Shown: positions 17,682 to 27,399 of the stretch, one piece after another
Position numbering within the stretch: position 1 is the stretch's first letter
How the letters are laid out: each line of letters starts with the position of its first letter
From: Campylobacter concisus UNSWCS
GTDB lineage: Bacteria > Campylobacterota > Campylobacteria > Campylobacterales > Campylobacteraceae
Length of the DNA: 64,000 nucleotides
Reading direction: 5' to 3'
NCBI RefSeq assembly: GCF_000466685.1
Contig: NZ_ANNG01000019.1
Location: 1-64,000 of the forward strand
Program-made: the position numbers and the translations under genes
Notes under the pieces: model-generated
What the model saw: only the letters and a program-made list of their open reading frames with translations
What the model was told of the DNA's origin: nothing
Database searches by the model: none

Positions 17682-19010
17682 ATGAAAGATATGAAGATGT
17701 TTTGCCATCAGTGCGAGATGAGCGCTGAGGATGGATGCGGTGCAAAGGGTCAGCCTATGGGTACCTGTGGCAAGAGTGACACGCTAGCGCTTTTGCAAGA
17801 TACGATGGTTTTTGGCTTAAAAGGCCTTAGCGCATACCGCCACCACGCACACGAGCTTGGCGCTGATACTAGCAACGTTGATCGCGTTATGGCTGATACG
17901 CTTTATTTCACGCTTACAAACTCAAATTTCAACTTCGACGAGCACATCAAGCAGCTTCTTGAAGTAGGCGGTGCTGGCGTTGAGGTGATGAACCTGCTAA
18001 GCGAGGCTCACACAGCTAAATTTGGCATCCCAACACCAGTTAGAGTGAGCCAAAACAAGGTCGAGGGCAAGGCGATCTTAGTAAGTGGCCACAACTTGCA
18101 CGCTCTAAAAGCGCTACTTGAGGCGACAAAAGATAAAGGCATCAACATCTACACTCACTCAGAGATGCTTCCAGCTCACGGATACCCAGAACTACGCAAG
18201 TATAGCCACCTAAAAGGCAACGTCGGCAAGGCGTGGTTTGACCAAACTAAGCTATTTAACGAATTTAAGGGCGCGATACTAATGACAACAAACTGCATCG
18301 TGCCACTACGCTCAAACTGCACATACGCTGACAGGCTATTTGGCTACTCGATTGCAGGCACAAACGGCGTAAAACACATCGAAAACGACGACTTCACACC
18401 ACTTATCGAGTGCGCACTAGCTTGTGGCGACGTTAGCGGCTTTGATAGCGACGAGAGCCTAGTAACTGGCGGCCACTACAAGACTATCTTAACTTTAGCC
18501 CCACAAATTTTAGACGCGATAAACACTGGCAAGATCCGCAGATTTTTCGTGATCGCCGGCTGTGACGCGCCTGGCAAGGGACGTGAGTACTATAGAGAGC
18601 TAGCTGCTAGCCTTCCAAAAGACTGCGTGATACTTACTTCAAGCTGTGGCAAATTTAGATTTAACGACATCGACTTTGGCAACGTCCCAGGCACCGAGTT
18701 ACCACGCTACATCGACCTTGGCCAGTGCAACGACAGCAACGGCGCGGTTAAGATCGCTCTAGCACTAAGCGAGGCAACAGGCATCGCAGTAAATGACCTA
18801 CCAGTTTCTATCGTGCTAATGTGGATGGAGCAAAAAGCGGTCATCATCTTGCTAGCGCTATTTAGCCTTGGTATCAAAAATATCAATGTAGGACCTAGCT
18901 TGCCTAAATTTTTCAATGAAGAGATCATAAATTTCTTAGTAGATAAATTTAACGTTAGACCAATTAGCGGCGACGCGCAGGCTGATCTAAAATACTTCTT
19001 AGGTGAGTAA
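17682..19010 (+). CDS. hcp: hybrid-cluster protein (short form; NO/hydroxylamine reductase)
   Basis: A 442-residue hybrid-cluster protein. Such proteins were first called hydroxylamine reductases and are now best known as NO reductases or S-nitrosylases in nitrosative stress. The N-terminal cluster cysteines are C8, C11, C19 and C29, and hybrid-cluster ligands are seen in GCDAPGKGREYY, the SSCGKFRFND segment and VLMWMEQKAV. It is about 100 residues shorter than class I and II Hcp (about 540-550), and so resembles the compact class III that lacks one helical bundle. The C19-C29 spacing is longer than in class I. AAAGGAGAGACG precedes the ATG. Probably part of the same response as norZ. Confidence 0.9.
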   Translation: MKDMKMFCHQCEMSAEDGCGAKGQPMGTCGKSDTLALLQDTMVFGLKGLSAYRHHAHELGADTSNVDRVMADTLYFTLTNSNFNFDEHIKQLLEVGGAGVEVMNLLSEAHTAKFGIPTPVRVSQNKVEGKAILVSGHNLHALKALLEATKDKGINIYTHSEMLPAHGYPELRKYSHLKGNVGKAWFDQTKLFNEFKGAILMTTNCIVPLRSNCTYADRLFGYSIAGTNGVKHIENDDFTPLIECALACGDVSGFDSDESLVTGGHYKTILTLAPQILDAINTGKIRRFFVIAGCDAPGKGREYYRELAASLPKDCVILTSSCGKFRFNDIDFGNVPGTELPRYIDLGQCNDSNGAVKIALALSEATGIAVNDLPVSIVLMWMEQKAVIILLALFSLGIKNINVGPSLPKFFNEEIINFLVDKFNVRPISGDAQADLKYFLGE

Positions 19011-19016
19011 AAAACT

Positions 19017-19036
19017 GCCAGGGCTTAGGCTCTGGC
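19017..19036. terminator. hairpin after hcp
   Basis: GCCAGGGC (19017-19024) pairs with GCTCTGGC (19029-19036) with one G-T wobble and a TTAG loop, between convergent hcp and the MurF-N-like gene. Confidence 0.6.
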
Positions 19037-19043
19037 TCTAAAT

Positions 19044-20021
19044 TTAAAAGAGTCCGCCTTGCTCTTTGCTTTGGCTAAGGCTATCAAGTAGTTCTTCTTT
19101 TTTGCAAAGCACGAGGGCGTAGACGAAATTTTGTAGCTTCTTTATCTCGTCTAAATTTTCATAAAAAATAGCGTTTTCAACCTTTAGCGTGCTATCTTTT
19201 GGCAGGCAAAATTTAAGCTCGCTCTCGCTGAAATTTCGCCTTAGAAATATACTTTCAGTCAAAAAAAGCTCCTCGTCTTCTTCAGCTATCACCGCTCTAA
19301 AACTGCTACCAAAGCCAACTGGCTTAAAGTCTTTGTCGATAAAGACTGGGTCAAAGTGCGATGAAATCCTGTTCTCTGTCACTTTAAAGCCGATATTGTT
19401 TTTCTTAAGATAGCCAAGAAGTCCGCAAAACATACCAGCAAAAACTCTAGGGATTGATAAATTTTGATAGTATTTGTCATCGTAAATGAGCGTTGTAAAG
19501 AAGATCGAACTTGGATTTAGCACGCTTATGTTTGTGTCAGTCCAGGCTGTCTCGTAAAGTAGCGAGAGCCTTTGAAGTATCCTCGTATCGTCGCTAAAAA
19601 ATGTGTCAAACAAATTTGCATGAAAAATTTTATAAAAAAGCTCGGTTAAATTTTCAGGTATGACGTGGGCGTTTTTTTCGAGGTGCGACTTCTCTAAAAG
19701 CGCTTTTATGAAGGGATTGACCGCGCAAAATTTGATATTTTTGTGGATCGCTTCAAAGCGCATGAGCTTGATGATAGCCGTTTGCAGGCTTGCTACCTTG
19801 ATAAAGGCTATCTCATCGTCGCTTGGCGTGATATCTTCTTCGCTAATGATAGCGTAGGCGCCTTGCTTTATCGCAGATGCGATCTGATCGCTTTGCGTGG
19901 CGATGAGAGCGTAGCCTCGTTTTATATTTTTGGCCTCAAACGCGAAGCTAGTCACGCTTGAGATGCTTGGGTTGTTTAAAATTTGCCCATTTATTATGTG
20001 GGTTAAATTTTCTATCGTCAT
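19044..20021 (-). CDS. hypothetical protein with MurE/MurF N-terminal-like fold
   Basis: A 325-residue cytoplasmic protein. The first 80 residues (INGQIL, FEAKNIKRGYALIA, AIKQGAYAIISEED) resemble the N-terminal substrate domain of MurE/MurF ligases, where a released stretch precedes the sentence-like motif with GA-x-A. No ATP-binding GTNGKT-type loop is present, so it is not a ligase. The rest matches no family I know. It starts directly after the metG stop with no gap, an arrangement I recall also from C. jejuni, which suggests a conserved but unknown role. Confidence 0.55.
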   Translation of the reverse strand: MTIENLTHIINGQILNNPSISSVTSFAFEAKNIKRGYALIATQSDQIASAIKQGAYAIISEEDITPSDDEIAFIKVASLQTAIIKLMRFEAIHKNIKFCAVNPFIKALLEKSHLEKNAHVIPENLTELFYKIFHANLFDTFFSDDTRILQRLSLLYETAWTDTNISVLNPSSIFFTTLIYDDKYYQNLSIPRVFAGMFCGLLGYLKKNNIGFKVTENRISSHFDPVFIDKDFKPVGFGSSFRAVIAEEDEELFLTESIFLRRNFSESELKFCLPKDSTLKVENAIFYENLDEIKKLQNFVYALVLCKKEELLDSLSQSKEQGGLF

Positions 20022-21944
20022 TTAGCCAACGATCGCGCCGTTTTTGACCTTGCCCTGCGTGCCAAGAAGCATTAGTGAGCCGTCTGATGCGCTTAGGATC
20101 ATGCCTTGTGAGACATATTTTTTCATCATTGTTCGCTCTTTTAAATTTGCTAAAACGCAAACTTGCTTGCCCACAAGCGAGCTAGGCTCGTAGTATTTGG
20201 CGATGCCTGATAAAATTTGACGTGGCTGCTCCTCGCCAAGATCTATCTTAAATTTAAGTAGCTTCTCACTGCCCTCAACCCTCTCGCACTCGAGCACTTC
20301 GCCCACTTTTATCACTATTTTGGCAAAGTCATCGATACTAATGATACCTTCTTCTTTTTTCTCCTCTTTTGGCTCAGCTTTTGCCTCTACTTTTGGCTCG
20401 CTTGCCTCGCCCATTAGCTCTTTTTCTATCCTTGGGAAAAGTGGCTCAGTAGCTTTTGCCACAAAATTTGAAATTTCATTTTTCAAAACAAGACCTTCGT
20501 AAGAAGCCGTATCTATGCTAAAGCCAAGCGTATCAGCTATCTTAGCGCAAGTTTTTGGCATAGCTGGGCTAAGCAGTATCGCCACTTTTGCAAGTAAATT
20601 TGCGCAAAGCGCCACAAGTGCGTTTGCTTCGTCACTTTTGCCAGCTTTTACAAGCGACCATGGCTCATACTTCGCAACGGCTGCGTTTGCCAGAGTTACA
20701 ACCTTCCAAAGATCTTCTAAATAGCGGTTTGTAGCTAAATTTTCTAAATTTTTTATAGCCTCATCAAGATAGCCTTTTGCCTCATCAAGCTCGGCTTTGT
20801 GAAATTTGACCACGTCTTTTGAGTCGATCTTATAGTCGCTATACTTTGCACTCATGCCCACTATGCGGCTTAGCAGGTTGCCAAGTCCGTTGCCAAGCTC
20901 TGAGTTTATGCGCTCGATCAAAGCCTTTTGGCTGTAGTCGCCATCTTGTCCAAACGGCACCTCTCTAAGCAAAAAGTATCTGAAATTTTCAAGCCCATAA
21001 GCGTTTGCGACCTCTCTTGGGTTTATGACGTTGCCCTTGCTTTTGCTCATCTTTTCGCCATCTATCGTCCACCAGCCGTGCGCTGCGACGTGTTTTGGCA
21101 GTGGCAAGCCAAGGCTCATCAAAAATGCTGGCCAATAAACTGCGTGAAAGCGCAAGATATCCTTACCGACGATATGCGTCGTATGCGGCCAAAGGTCCAT
21201 TCTAGCGTTATCTCTTGAGTATCCTAGAGTTGTTAGGTAGTTTATGAGTGCGTCAAGCCAGACGTACATAACGTGCTTGTCGTCATTTGCACTCTTTGGT
21301 AGCTTTATACCCCAGTCAAAGCTCGTTCTTGTGACTGAGAGATCTTTTAGTCCGCCTTTTACAAAGCTTACGACCTCGTTTTTCTTGCCCTTTGGGATGA
21401 CGCAAAGCTCGTCGTTTTCATACCATTTTAAAAGTGCGTCTTCATATTTTGAAAGCTTGAAAAAGTAGCTCTCTTCTTTAACCAAAGATGTTACACGGCC
21501 GCAGTCTGGACAGCGGTTGTCCTCAAGCAGGTCTCTTTGGTTGAAAAATGTCTCGCAGCTAACGCAGTAAAAGCCCTCGTACTCGCCCTTGTAGATGTCG
21601 CCGTTTGCTTGCATCTTTTCAAAGACATTTTGCACGGTTTGCTTGTGCTCTTCGTCGGTTGTTCTTATGAAGTGGTCGTAGCTTATCTCAAATTCGTCCC
21701 AAAGAGATCTAAATTTCGCACTGATCTCATCAGCGTATTCTTTTGGCGTTTTGCCTCTAGCGCGAGCTGCTTGCTCGATCTTTTGACCATGCTCGTCTGT
21801 GCCAGTCATGAAGTAGGTCTCTTTGCCTTGCAAGCGGTTAAATCTAGCAAGTGTGTCAGCGATGATAGTCGTGTAGGCGTGACCGATGTGTGGCACGTCA
21901 TTTACGTAATAAATCGGAGTAGTTATATAAGCTTTTTCTTTCAT
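20022..21944 (-). CDS. metG: methionyl-tRNA synthetase
   Basis: A 640-residue class I synthetase. The HIGH motif appears as PHIGHAYT near residue 18, a zinc knuckle as CVSCETF and CPDC (about 125-148), and the KMSKS loop as EKMSKSKGNV (near 300). A C-terminal tRNA-binding OB domain follows (about 535-640: IVIKVGEVLECERV, QILSGIAKYY) after a Glu/Lys-rich linker. Length and layout fit the family. AAAGGAAAAAT precedes the ATG. Confidence 0.95.
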   Translation of the reverse strand: MKEKAYITTPIYYVNDVPHIGHAYTTIIADTLARFNRLQGKETYFMTGTDEHGQKIEQAARARGKTPKEYADEISAKFRSLWDEFEISYDHFIRTTDEEHKQTVQNVFEKMQANGDIYKGEYEGFYCVSCETFFNQRDLLEDNRCPDCGRVTSLVKEESYFFKLSKYEDALLKWYENDELCVIPKGKKNEVVSFVKGGLKDLSVTRTSFDWGIKLPKSANDDKHVMYVWLDALINYLTTLGYSRDNARMDLWPHTTHIVGKDILRFHAVYWPAFLMSLGLPLPKHVAAHGWWTIDGEKMSKSKGNVINPREVANAYGLENFRYFLLREVPFGQDGDYSQKALIERINSELGNGLGNLLSRIVGMSAKYSDYKIDSKDVVKFHKAELDEAKGYLDEAIKNLENLATNRYLEDLWKVVTLANAAVAKYEPWSLVKAGKSDEANALVALCANLLAKVAILLSPAMPKTCAKIADTLGFSIDTASYEGLVLKNEISNFVAKATEPLFPRIEKELMGEASEPKVEAKAEPKEEKKEEGIISIDDFAKIVIKVGEVLECERVEGSEKLLKFKIDLGEEQPRQILSGIAKYYEPSSLVGKQVCVLANLKERTMMKKYVSQGMILSASDGSLMLLGTQGKVKNGAIVG

Positions 21945-21959
21945 ATTTTTCCTTTAAAT

Positions 21960-22178
21960 TTAAAAATCAAATCCGCCGTCACTGCCGGTGTTGCCTTTTG
22001 ACATCGAGTTGTAGCAGCTATTTACATACTCTATCCTCGTCTCGCAGTCAAAAAATGCCTCGCAGTTAAAACAGCTTTTGCGACCTTTTTGCTCTTGGCA
22101 CTCTTGCATGATTTTAGCCTTTTGTTTTAGGGCTAGTTCAAATGCGTCAAGTGGCTCGTTTGCTTGTGCTTCTTGCAT
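21960..22178 (-). CDS. small cysteine-containing hypothetical protein
   Basis: A 72-residue protein with an N-terminal helix (FELALKQKAKIMQECQEQKG) and a C-x2-C...C segment (SCFNCEAFFDCETRIEYVNSC), possibly a small zinc or disulfide motif. The C-terminus is Gly/Ser-rich. Its ATG shares one base with the fbp stop (TAATG), so translation is coupled. A gene of this size lies in the same place in C. jejuni. Function unknown. Confidence 0.65.
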   Translation of the reverse strand: MQEAQANEPLDAFELALKQKAKIMQECQEQKGRKSCFNCEAFFDCETRIEYVNSCYNSMSKGNTGSDGGFDF

Positions 22179-23041
22179 TATTTTTGCTCGTAAAATTTAT
22201 GCAAAAGTGAAATTTCATCACGTGAGCCAAAGAAGCATGGCGTAGTTTGGTGAATTTTTTCTATTTTTATATCAAAAAGTGTTTGATTTTTGCCGTTTGA
22301 GGTTGCGCCCTTTGCGTTTTCATATATAAAGGCAAATGGCAACACCTCAAAGACAACCCTTAGCTTGCCATTTGGATGATCGCTCGTTGCTGGGTAGCTA
22401 AAAAGACCGCCGCCTTTTAGTAAAATTTGATGCAAGTCGCTTACCATCGCACCTGAGTATCTTAGCCTGTAGCCCTCGTTAAATAGCTCGTTTATAAAAT
22501 TTCTATGCGTTTGGCTCCAGCCTTTTTGCGTAGCTCCTGTGGCGTTTAGCTTGCCTTTTTCTTTTAGCTCAAGCTCTTTTACAAATTTAAACTCGCCATT
22601 TTTGCCAAGCCTATAAAATTTAGGCAAAGCGCCTTTTTTCTCAGCAATTACTAGCTCAAGTCTTGGACCATAGATGCTGTAAGCTGCGGCTATTAAATTT
22701 TCTGGTTTTACCTCGTCTTCGTAGATACCAAAGATCGAGCCAACGGCGAAATTTACATCAACTAAGCTTGAGCCATCAAGTGGATCGTAAGCGATGATAA
22801 ATTTAGCATTTTTATTTATCTCAAGCTCGTCCTCTTTCTCTTCGCTAATTAGCGCTTTTACGCATGAAAGCTGCTTAAATTTAGCCGTGATGATCTCGTC
22901 GCTTTTTACATCAAGCTTTAGCTGGGTGTCGCCAGTTGCGTTTTCGTGAGTTGTGTAGCCAAGATCGGCGTATTTTATGACCTCGCTTATCTCTTTTGCG
23001 ATATCTTTTATGGTGTTAAAAATTTGGTTTAGTTCTTGCAT
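22178..23041 (-). CDS. fbp: class I fructose-1,6-bisphosphatase
   Basis: A 287-residue gluconeogenic phosphatase that dephosphorylates fructose 1,6-bisphosphate in the cytoplasm. The metal and substrate site is visible in [20 protein letters not shown] and the [14 protein letters not shown] segment. ATG 23041 shares one base with the mobB stop, which is why it is preferred over a start 12 codons upstream. Campylobacter cannot run full glycolysis, so this enzyme is central to its sugar synthesis. Confidence 0.93.
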   Translation of the reverse strand: MQELNQIFNTIKDIAKEISEVIKYADLGYTTHENATGDTQLKLDVKSDEIITAKFKQLSCVKALISEEKEDELEINKNAKFIIAYDPLDGSSLVDVNFAVGSIFGIYEDEVKPENLIAAAYSIYGPRLELVIAEKKGALPKFYRLGKNGEFKFVKELELKEKGKLNATGATQKGWSQTHRNFINELFNEGYRLRYSGAMVSDLHQILLKGGGLFSYPATSDHPNGKLRVVFEVLPFAFIYENAKGATSNGKNQTLFDIKIEKIHQTTPCFFGSRDEISLLHKFYEQK

Positions 23042-23520
23042 TATACAGCCTTTGTATTTTTGATTATCCACGCACAAATGGCGTCTATATCGTCTAAATT
23101 TATATTTGTGATCTCGTAGGGGATCTGCTCTTTATAAGTGGCGATCGCGTCTGAAAAGCTAAGATATGCTTCATCGATCTCGCCTCTAAAGACGCTTAGT
23201 CTTGGCAGTGGTAGCGTCTTTAGCCCCTCGACTAGGAGCATATCAAACTCGCCGATCATCCTTATGACCTCGTCTATGCCTTGCGAGCTTTGTGAAAAAT
23301 AAGTCGTTCTAGTCGGACTCATCACAACTACGTCAGCTCCTGCCTGAGAAAATTTAAAGCTATCCTTGCCTTCAACGTCAAATTTGGCCTTGTCGCCTGG
23401 GTCGTGCTTGACCACAACGACCTTTAGCCCGTCATCTATAAATTTTTTTGCGACTTTTAAGATAAGCGTCGTTTTTCCGCTATTTGAAGGGCCAGAAAAA
23501 GCAATGGCAAGTCTTTTCAT
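23041..23520 (-). CDS. mobB: molybdopterin-guanine dinucleotide biosynthesis adaptor MobB
   Basis: A 159-residue P-loop GTPase that aids guanylation of molybdenum cofactor. Walker A is GPSNSGKTT (residues 9-17), followed by [11 protein letters not shown] and [18 protein letters not shown], both MobB hallmarks. Molybdenum cofactor with guanine dinucleotide serves enzymes such as periplasmic nitrate reductase and formate dehydrogenase. It is coupled to fbp by a TAATG overlap. Confidence 0.9.
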   Translation of the reverse strand: MKRLAIAFSGPSNSGKTTLILKVAKKFIDDGLKVVVVKHDPGDKAKFDVEGKDSFKFSQAGADVVVMSPTRTTYFSQSSQGIDEVIRMIGEFDMLLVEGLKTLPLPRLSVFRGEIDEAYLSFSDAIATYKEQIPYEITNINLDDIDAICAWIIKNTKAV

Positions 23521-23640
23521 AAGAGCCTTTTTGGTTAAAATTTCTTGCGATTATAGCTCATATTGGCTTTAAAATTTATGAGTGAAATTTAAAAAATAAA
23601 ATGCTAAAATGCGAGAAAATTTAATGTTTTAAGAGTTTTT

Positions 23641-24120
23641 ATGAGAAAATTTACACTATTTTTTATATTTGTTTTGATGATATTTGGTTGTGCTGATCAA
23701 AAAGTGATCGTGCATGAGCCACTAAAAAATGAGCTTTTAGCCTACACAAGCAAGAGTGAGATCATAGATGGCACCGATAGAACGCTCATAATCGCAACCT
23801 ATCTAAATCCTATATATAACTCAAATTTAGACGAGAACAAAGAGCACTTTTTAGTAGCCATAAACCCAAAAGAGCATGCGCAAAATTTGAGCAATATAAA
23901 GGTAAATGGTGACTCAAATGCCACAAATGCAAGGCTGCTTGATGAAAGTGACGAGATGCTTAAATTTGCTGGATTTTCTATGCCTTGGGCGGTCTATTAT
24001 GAAGTGACCGCACCAAGTAAGCAAAGCGACGATCTCGCGCTTAGTTTCGAAATTTATCAGTCAAAGCCGGTTTTGTTAAATTTTCGAAAAGTTGCGAAAT
24101 CTTTATACTGGAACCATTAA
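23641..24120 (+). CDS. hypothetical lipoprotein
   Basis: A 159-residue lipoprotein with signal peptide and lipobox (IFGC). The mature part (KVIVHEPLKNELLAYTSKSE, RTLIIATYLNPIYN, DDLALSFEIYQSKPVLLNFRKV) looks like a single beta-rich domain of unknown family. Its last 26 codons overlap the 3' end of the convergent slt gene by 80 bases. The same convergent pair is present in C. jejuni as I recall it, so the overlap is probably ancestral. Confidence 0.7.
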   Translation: MRKFTLFFIFVLMIFGCADQKVIVHEPLKNELLAYTSKSEIIDGTDRTLIIATYLNPIYNSNLDENKEHFLVAINPKEHAQNLSNIKVNGDSNATNARLLDESDEMLKFAGFSMPWAVYYEVTAPSKQSDDLALSFEIYQSKPVLLNFRKVAKSLYWNH

Positions 24121-25678
24121 GCGCCATATAGATCACGTAGTTTGCAAGCACCTTCTTGCCGTAGTTTCTAGTCTCAGCCACTGGGACTAGCTCGATCGAT
24201 AAAAATGGCTCAAATTTACCTTCTTTAAACATATCATCTCTTGTGATGACTTTTTTGGTAAAGCCGATACCGCCGTTATACGCGTAGGCTGTAAAGAGCG
24301 GATGGTAAAGAAATTTATCAAGGTAGTTTAGGTGGTGATTTGCAAATTTAAAGGCGACATCGGTTTTAAAAAGATCGTCTTGGTCAAAATTTGGAATTTT
24401 TAGCTCTTTTTTACCGATCGCATTTGCAAGAAATGGCATAAACTGCATCATACCAAGGGCGTATGAGGTAGAAACCACGCTTGGGATAAAGAGGCTCTCT
24501 TGTCTAGCAAGTGCGTAGATCATCGACTTTCGCTCAGTGCTGATGCCCTCAAGCTCTGGTGAGCTTGGCATCAAAAAGTACTGCTTCTCCCAGCCATGCG
24601 CCTTTTGCATGAAGTATGCGTATGCGCCGATGCTCTCGTTTGTGTAAAATTTCATCGCAAATTCGCTTGCTTGTGTGGCGTTCATATCCTTTGCAAGAGC
24701 AGCGGTTTTGTTCCATAAAAATGGATCGCTCACATCAAAATTTTCGATATTTTGCTTGCTAGGTCTTGGCACGATCACCTCAAGTGGCTCACCACCGACC
24801 AAATCTCTTGCGTAAAGTGAGTAGATATTTGCATCTTTGCTAGCACTTAGCTCTTTTAAAAAACTCTCATCGCCGCTTAGTTCATACTGCCAAAATGTGG
24901 CATTGTCTCTTTGCCAAGCCCTATCAAAGGTGTTTTTAGCTCTTGTGAAAAAGCTAAAAGCAACGTCATTTTGACCAAGCAAGATGGCGTTTAGTCCAAG
25001 TGTAAATGCGTCGCTTTTTTCAGTTACAGCTGGATCTATGCTAAGTAAATTTCTTCTAAAGCCTTCATATTTTTTATTAAAAACTACATCGTTTAGTAAA
25101 TTTGTAAAGCCCTTTTGCAAGTAGAGCTTGTTCATAAAATTTGCTTCAAAATTTGTGCTAAAAAGAGCGCTTTTGCTTTGCGGGTTTGAGGCATTAAAAA
25201 GCTCTAAAAAGCTCTTTGTATCATTTACATTTGCAAAGCTTAGAGCCGGGTTTGGCTCGTTTAAAGTGCGTAAAATCCTAGCTTTTTCTGGATTTGTGCT
25301 TGCAAGATTTGCCGCTAAAATTTCACGAGTTTTGCTATCAAGCTTTAGAGAAAAGCTCATCGTTGTTAGTAAATTTTGGCAAGCCAAGCTAGCAGTTGTG
25401 ATATTGCTTGCGTTTATGCCAGGGCATTTGCTAGGAGCTGATTTTGGCGGCAAAATTTTATTGATTGATTTTTGAACTAAGCCACTTTTTCTAAAAACGT
25501 CGCGTGAAAGCTCAACTATCTGCTCCTTTGTGTAGCTACCTTCGTTTATGAGGCGGTTTATGTAGTAGTCTTTTGCAAGGCTTTTTGGCTCGTTTTTTAG
25601 CTCTTCGTAGGTATAAATTTTAGCTAAAAGAGCGACGCAGGCTAAAGAGATGATACTAAAGAGACGCAGCAAAAACAA
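24041..25678 (-). CDS. slt: soluble lytic murein transglycosylase
   Basis: A 545-residue periplasmic lytic transglycosylase that cuts peptidoglycan glycan strands to 1,6-anhydromuropeptides. The N-terminal two thirds is a helical solenoid; the SLT domain lies at about residues 385-520, with the catalytic Glu in ALARQESLF, then YALGMMQFMP and YNGGIGFTKK. A short signal peptide (LFSIISLACVALLA) follows a TTG start at 25678, preceded by TAAGG. The start lies 23 bases inside the upstream yggT gene. Confidence 0.9.
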   Translation of the reverse strand: MFLLRLFSIISLACVALLAKIYTYEELKNEPKSLAKDYYINRLINEGSYTKEQIVELSRDVFRKSGLVQKSINKILPPKSAPSKCPGINASNITTASLACQNLLTTMSFSLKLDSKTREILAANLASTNPEKARILRTLNEPNPALSFANVNDTKSFLELFNASNPQSKSALFSTNFEANFMNKLYLQKGFTNLLNDVVFNKKYEGFRRNLLSIDPAVTEKSDAFTLGLNAILLGQNDVAFSFFTRAKNTFDRAWQRDNATFWQYELSGDESFLKELSASKDANIYSLYARDLVGGEPLEVIVPRPSKQNIENFDVSDPFLWNKTAALAKDMNATQASEFAMKFYTNESIGAYAYFMQKAHGWEKQYFLMPSSPELEGISTERKSMIYALARQESLFIPSVVSTSYALGMMQFMPFLANAIGKKELKIPNFDQDDLFKTDVAFKFANHHLNYLDKFLYHPLFTAYAYNGGIGFTKKVITRDDMFKEGKFEPFLSIELVPVAETRNYGKKVLANYVIYMALNGSSIKISQLFENLTKPALTDKFRN

Positions 25679-25949
25679 ACAAAAGCCTTATTAGAAATTG
25701 ACTTAAAAATTGAAGTGCCAAAAGCACGATGAGCGGGGCAAAGTCGATGCCGTTAAATTCTGTTTTGATGTAGCGTCTGATGAAGCTATAAACAGGATCA
25801 GTAAGCCTATAAAGTAGCTGCACGACCGGCGAGCTAGGATCAGGCTTAACCCAGCTAACAAGCGCTGCTGCGATGATGATCCACGTATAGACAGTGACTA
25901 TGATGTTTAAGATGTTTGCGATCGCTGTAAATAGTGTCGAAAGTATCAT
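25656..25949 (-). CDS. YggT family membrane protein
   Basis: A 97-residue protein with two hydrophobic blocks and the family signature between them: ALVSWVKPDPSSPVVQLLYRLTDPVYSFIRR. YggT proteins are linked to osmotic protection or, in other lineages, to cell division and photosystem assembly; the role here is unknown. Overlaps slt by 23 bases and lies eight bases after gltX, so the three are one transcription unit. Confidence 0.85.
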   Translation of the reverse strand: MILSTLFTAIANILNIIVTVYTWIIIAAALVSWVKPDPSSPVVQLLYRLTDPVYSFIRRYIKTEFNGIDFAPLIVLLALQFLSQFLIRLLFVFAASL

Positions 25950-25957
25950 TTTTGCTC

Positions 25958-27253
25958 CTAGATTAAAATTTTCGCTAGATCATCTTTGATGAGCGGGTAG
26001 AGCTCGCTTAGCTCAGGGCCGTGAAGGTCGTTTGTAAGCAGCGCACGTAGCGGCATAAAAAAGTTTTTGCCTTTTAAATTTGTAGCAGCCATAAGCTCTT
26101 TTTTAAACTCATCAAATGTTTCGCATGCTTTTAAAGTACGAGCTGCTTCTTTTATGATCTCAAATTCGCTCTTGTACTCATCTGGAGCTATTTTTGGCGA
26201 ATATATAGCCTCTACTTTTGCCTTTATCTCAGGCACTAGTGAGCTCTCTTGAGTATAAAATTTAACTAACTCAACCTTGCTCTCATCCACGCCAAATATC
26301 TCTTTTATGCGCTCTTTTGAAGCAAGCTTGATGTGTTCTCTATTTATCTGCTCAAGTTTTTTCACGTCAAATCTAGCAGGTGAGCGTGAAATTTTGGTTA
26401 TATCAAACCACTTCACTGCATCTTCGATCGTAAAAATTTCAGTTGGAGTTTTGTTGCCAAGAAGTATCAGATAGTTTGCGATCGCCTCAGGTAAAAATCC
26501 CTGCTCAAAGAGCCATTTTACGCTTGATTCGTTCTCGCGTTTGCTCATTTTTTTACCCTCTATATTTAAAAGGATAGGCAAATGTGCGTAGTTCATCTTG
26601 CCAGTGTAGCCAAGGCCCTCGCGTATGAGGTCTTGCTTAGGCGTGTTGCTCACGTGATCCTCGCCGCGTATGACAAAGGTCACGCCCTCAAGCATATCAT
26701 CAACCGCGCAGGCGAAGTTGTAAGTTGGTGTTTTGTCTGCTCTCATGATGACAAAGCTATCAATAGCGTCTGGCTCGAAGCTTAGCTCGCCTTTGATCGC
26801 ATCTGTAAAGCTCATCGTGCATGTTGGTTTTTTCATGCGGATGACAAATGGCTTTTCGCAGTTTAAAACTTCAGCGTCGCTTAGTCTCTCGCAGGTGCCG
26901 TCATATCTATATGCCACGCCTTGCTCTTTTGCTTTTTGTTTTTTTGCTTCAAGCTCTTCTTCGGTGCAAAAGCAAGCAAAGGCCTTTTTATCGATGAGAA
27001 GCTTTGATGCAAGCTGTCTGTGGAATTTTAAATTTTCACTTTGGATGTAAATTTGCTCTGGTTTTATGCCAAATTTGCTCAAAATTTCTAAGATATCTTT
27101 CTCTTTTCCCTCGATATTTCGCTCTTTGTCGGTATCTTCTATGCGTAAAATAAAGCCACTTTTATCTTGCAAAGAACAAATATAGTTGAAAATAGCAGCA
27201 CGTAAATTTCCTATGTGCATATCTCCTGTTGGAGAGGGTGCAAAACGATACAT
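25958..27253 (-). CDS. gltX: glutamyl-tRNA synthetase
   Basis: A 431-residue class I synthetase. The HIGH motif reads MHIGN (residues 13-17, last His replaced by Asn) and the KMSKS loop reads KMSKR followed by ENESS. Epsilonproteobacteria usually have two GltX enzymes, one charging tRNA-Glu and one charging tRNA-Gln before amidation by GatCAB; I cannot say from this sequence alone which one this is. By gene order it matches the copy next to yggT-slt in C. jejuni. Confidence 0.92.
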   Translation of the reverse strand: MYRFAPSPTGDMHIGNLRAAIFNYICSLQDKSGFILRIEDTDKERNIEGKEKDILEILSKFGIKPEQIYIQSENLKFHRQLASKLLIDKKAFACFCTEEELEAKKQKAKEQGVAYRYDGTCERLSDAEVLNCEKPFVIRMKKPTCTMSFTDAIKGELSFEPDAIDSFVIMRADKTPTYNFACAVDDMLEGVTFVIRGEDHVSNTPKQDLIREGLGYTGKMNYAHLPILLNIEGKKMSKRENESSVKWLFEQGFLPEAIANYLILLGNKTPTEIFTIEDAVKWFDITKISRSPARFDVKKLEQINREHIKLASKERIKEIFGVDESKVELVKFYTQESSLVPEIKAKVEAIYSPKIAPDEYKSEFEIIKEAARTLKACETFDEFKKELMAATNLKGKNFFMPLRALLTNDLHGPELSELYPLIKDDLAKILI

Positions 27254-27357
27254 AAGCTCATTCCTTACGTTAAATTTGAAGTTTGGATTATAACACTAGC
27301 TTGATAAATTTAAAGTTATGTAATTTTAAATTTTTAGGCTAAGCAAAGCATAGTTTT

Positions 27358-27363
27358 TATAAA
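27358..27363 (+). promoter_or_regulatory. mscL -10 box
   Basis: TATAAA in TTTTTATAAAATCC, 42 bases before the mscL start, within AT-rich DNA; the only promoter-like element in the gap. Confidence 0.45.
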
Positions 27364-27399
27364 ATCCGCACGAAAATTTAACTATTTATAGGAGAAAGA

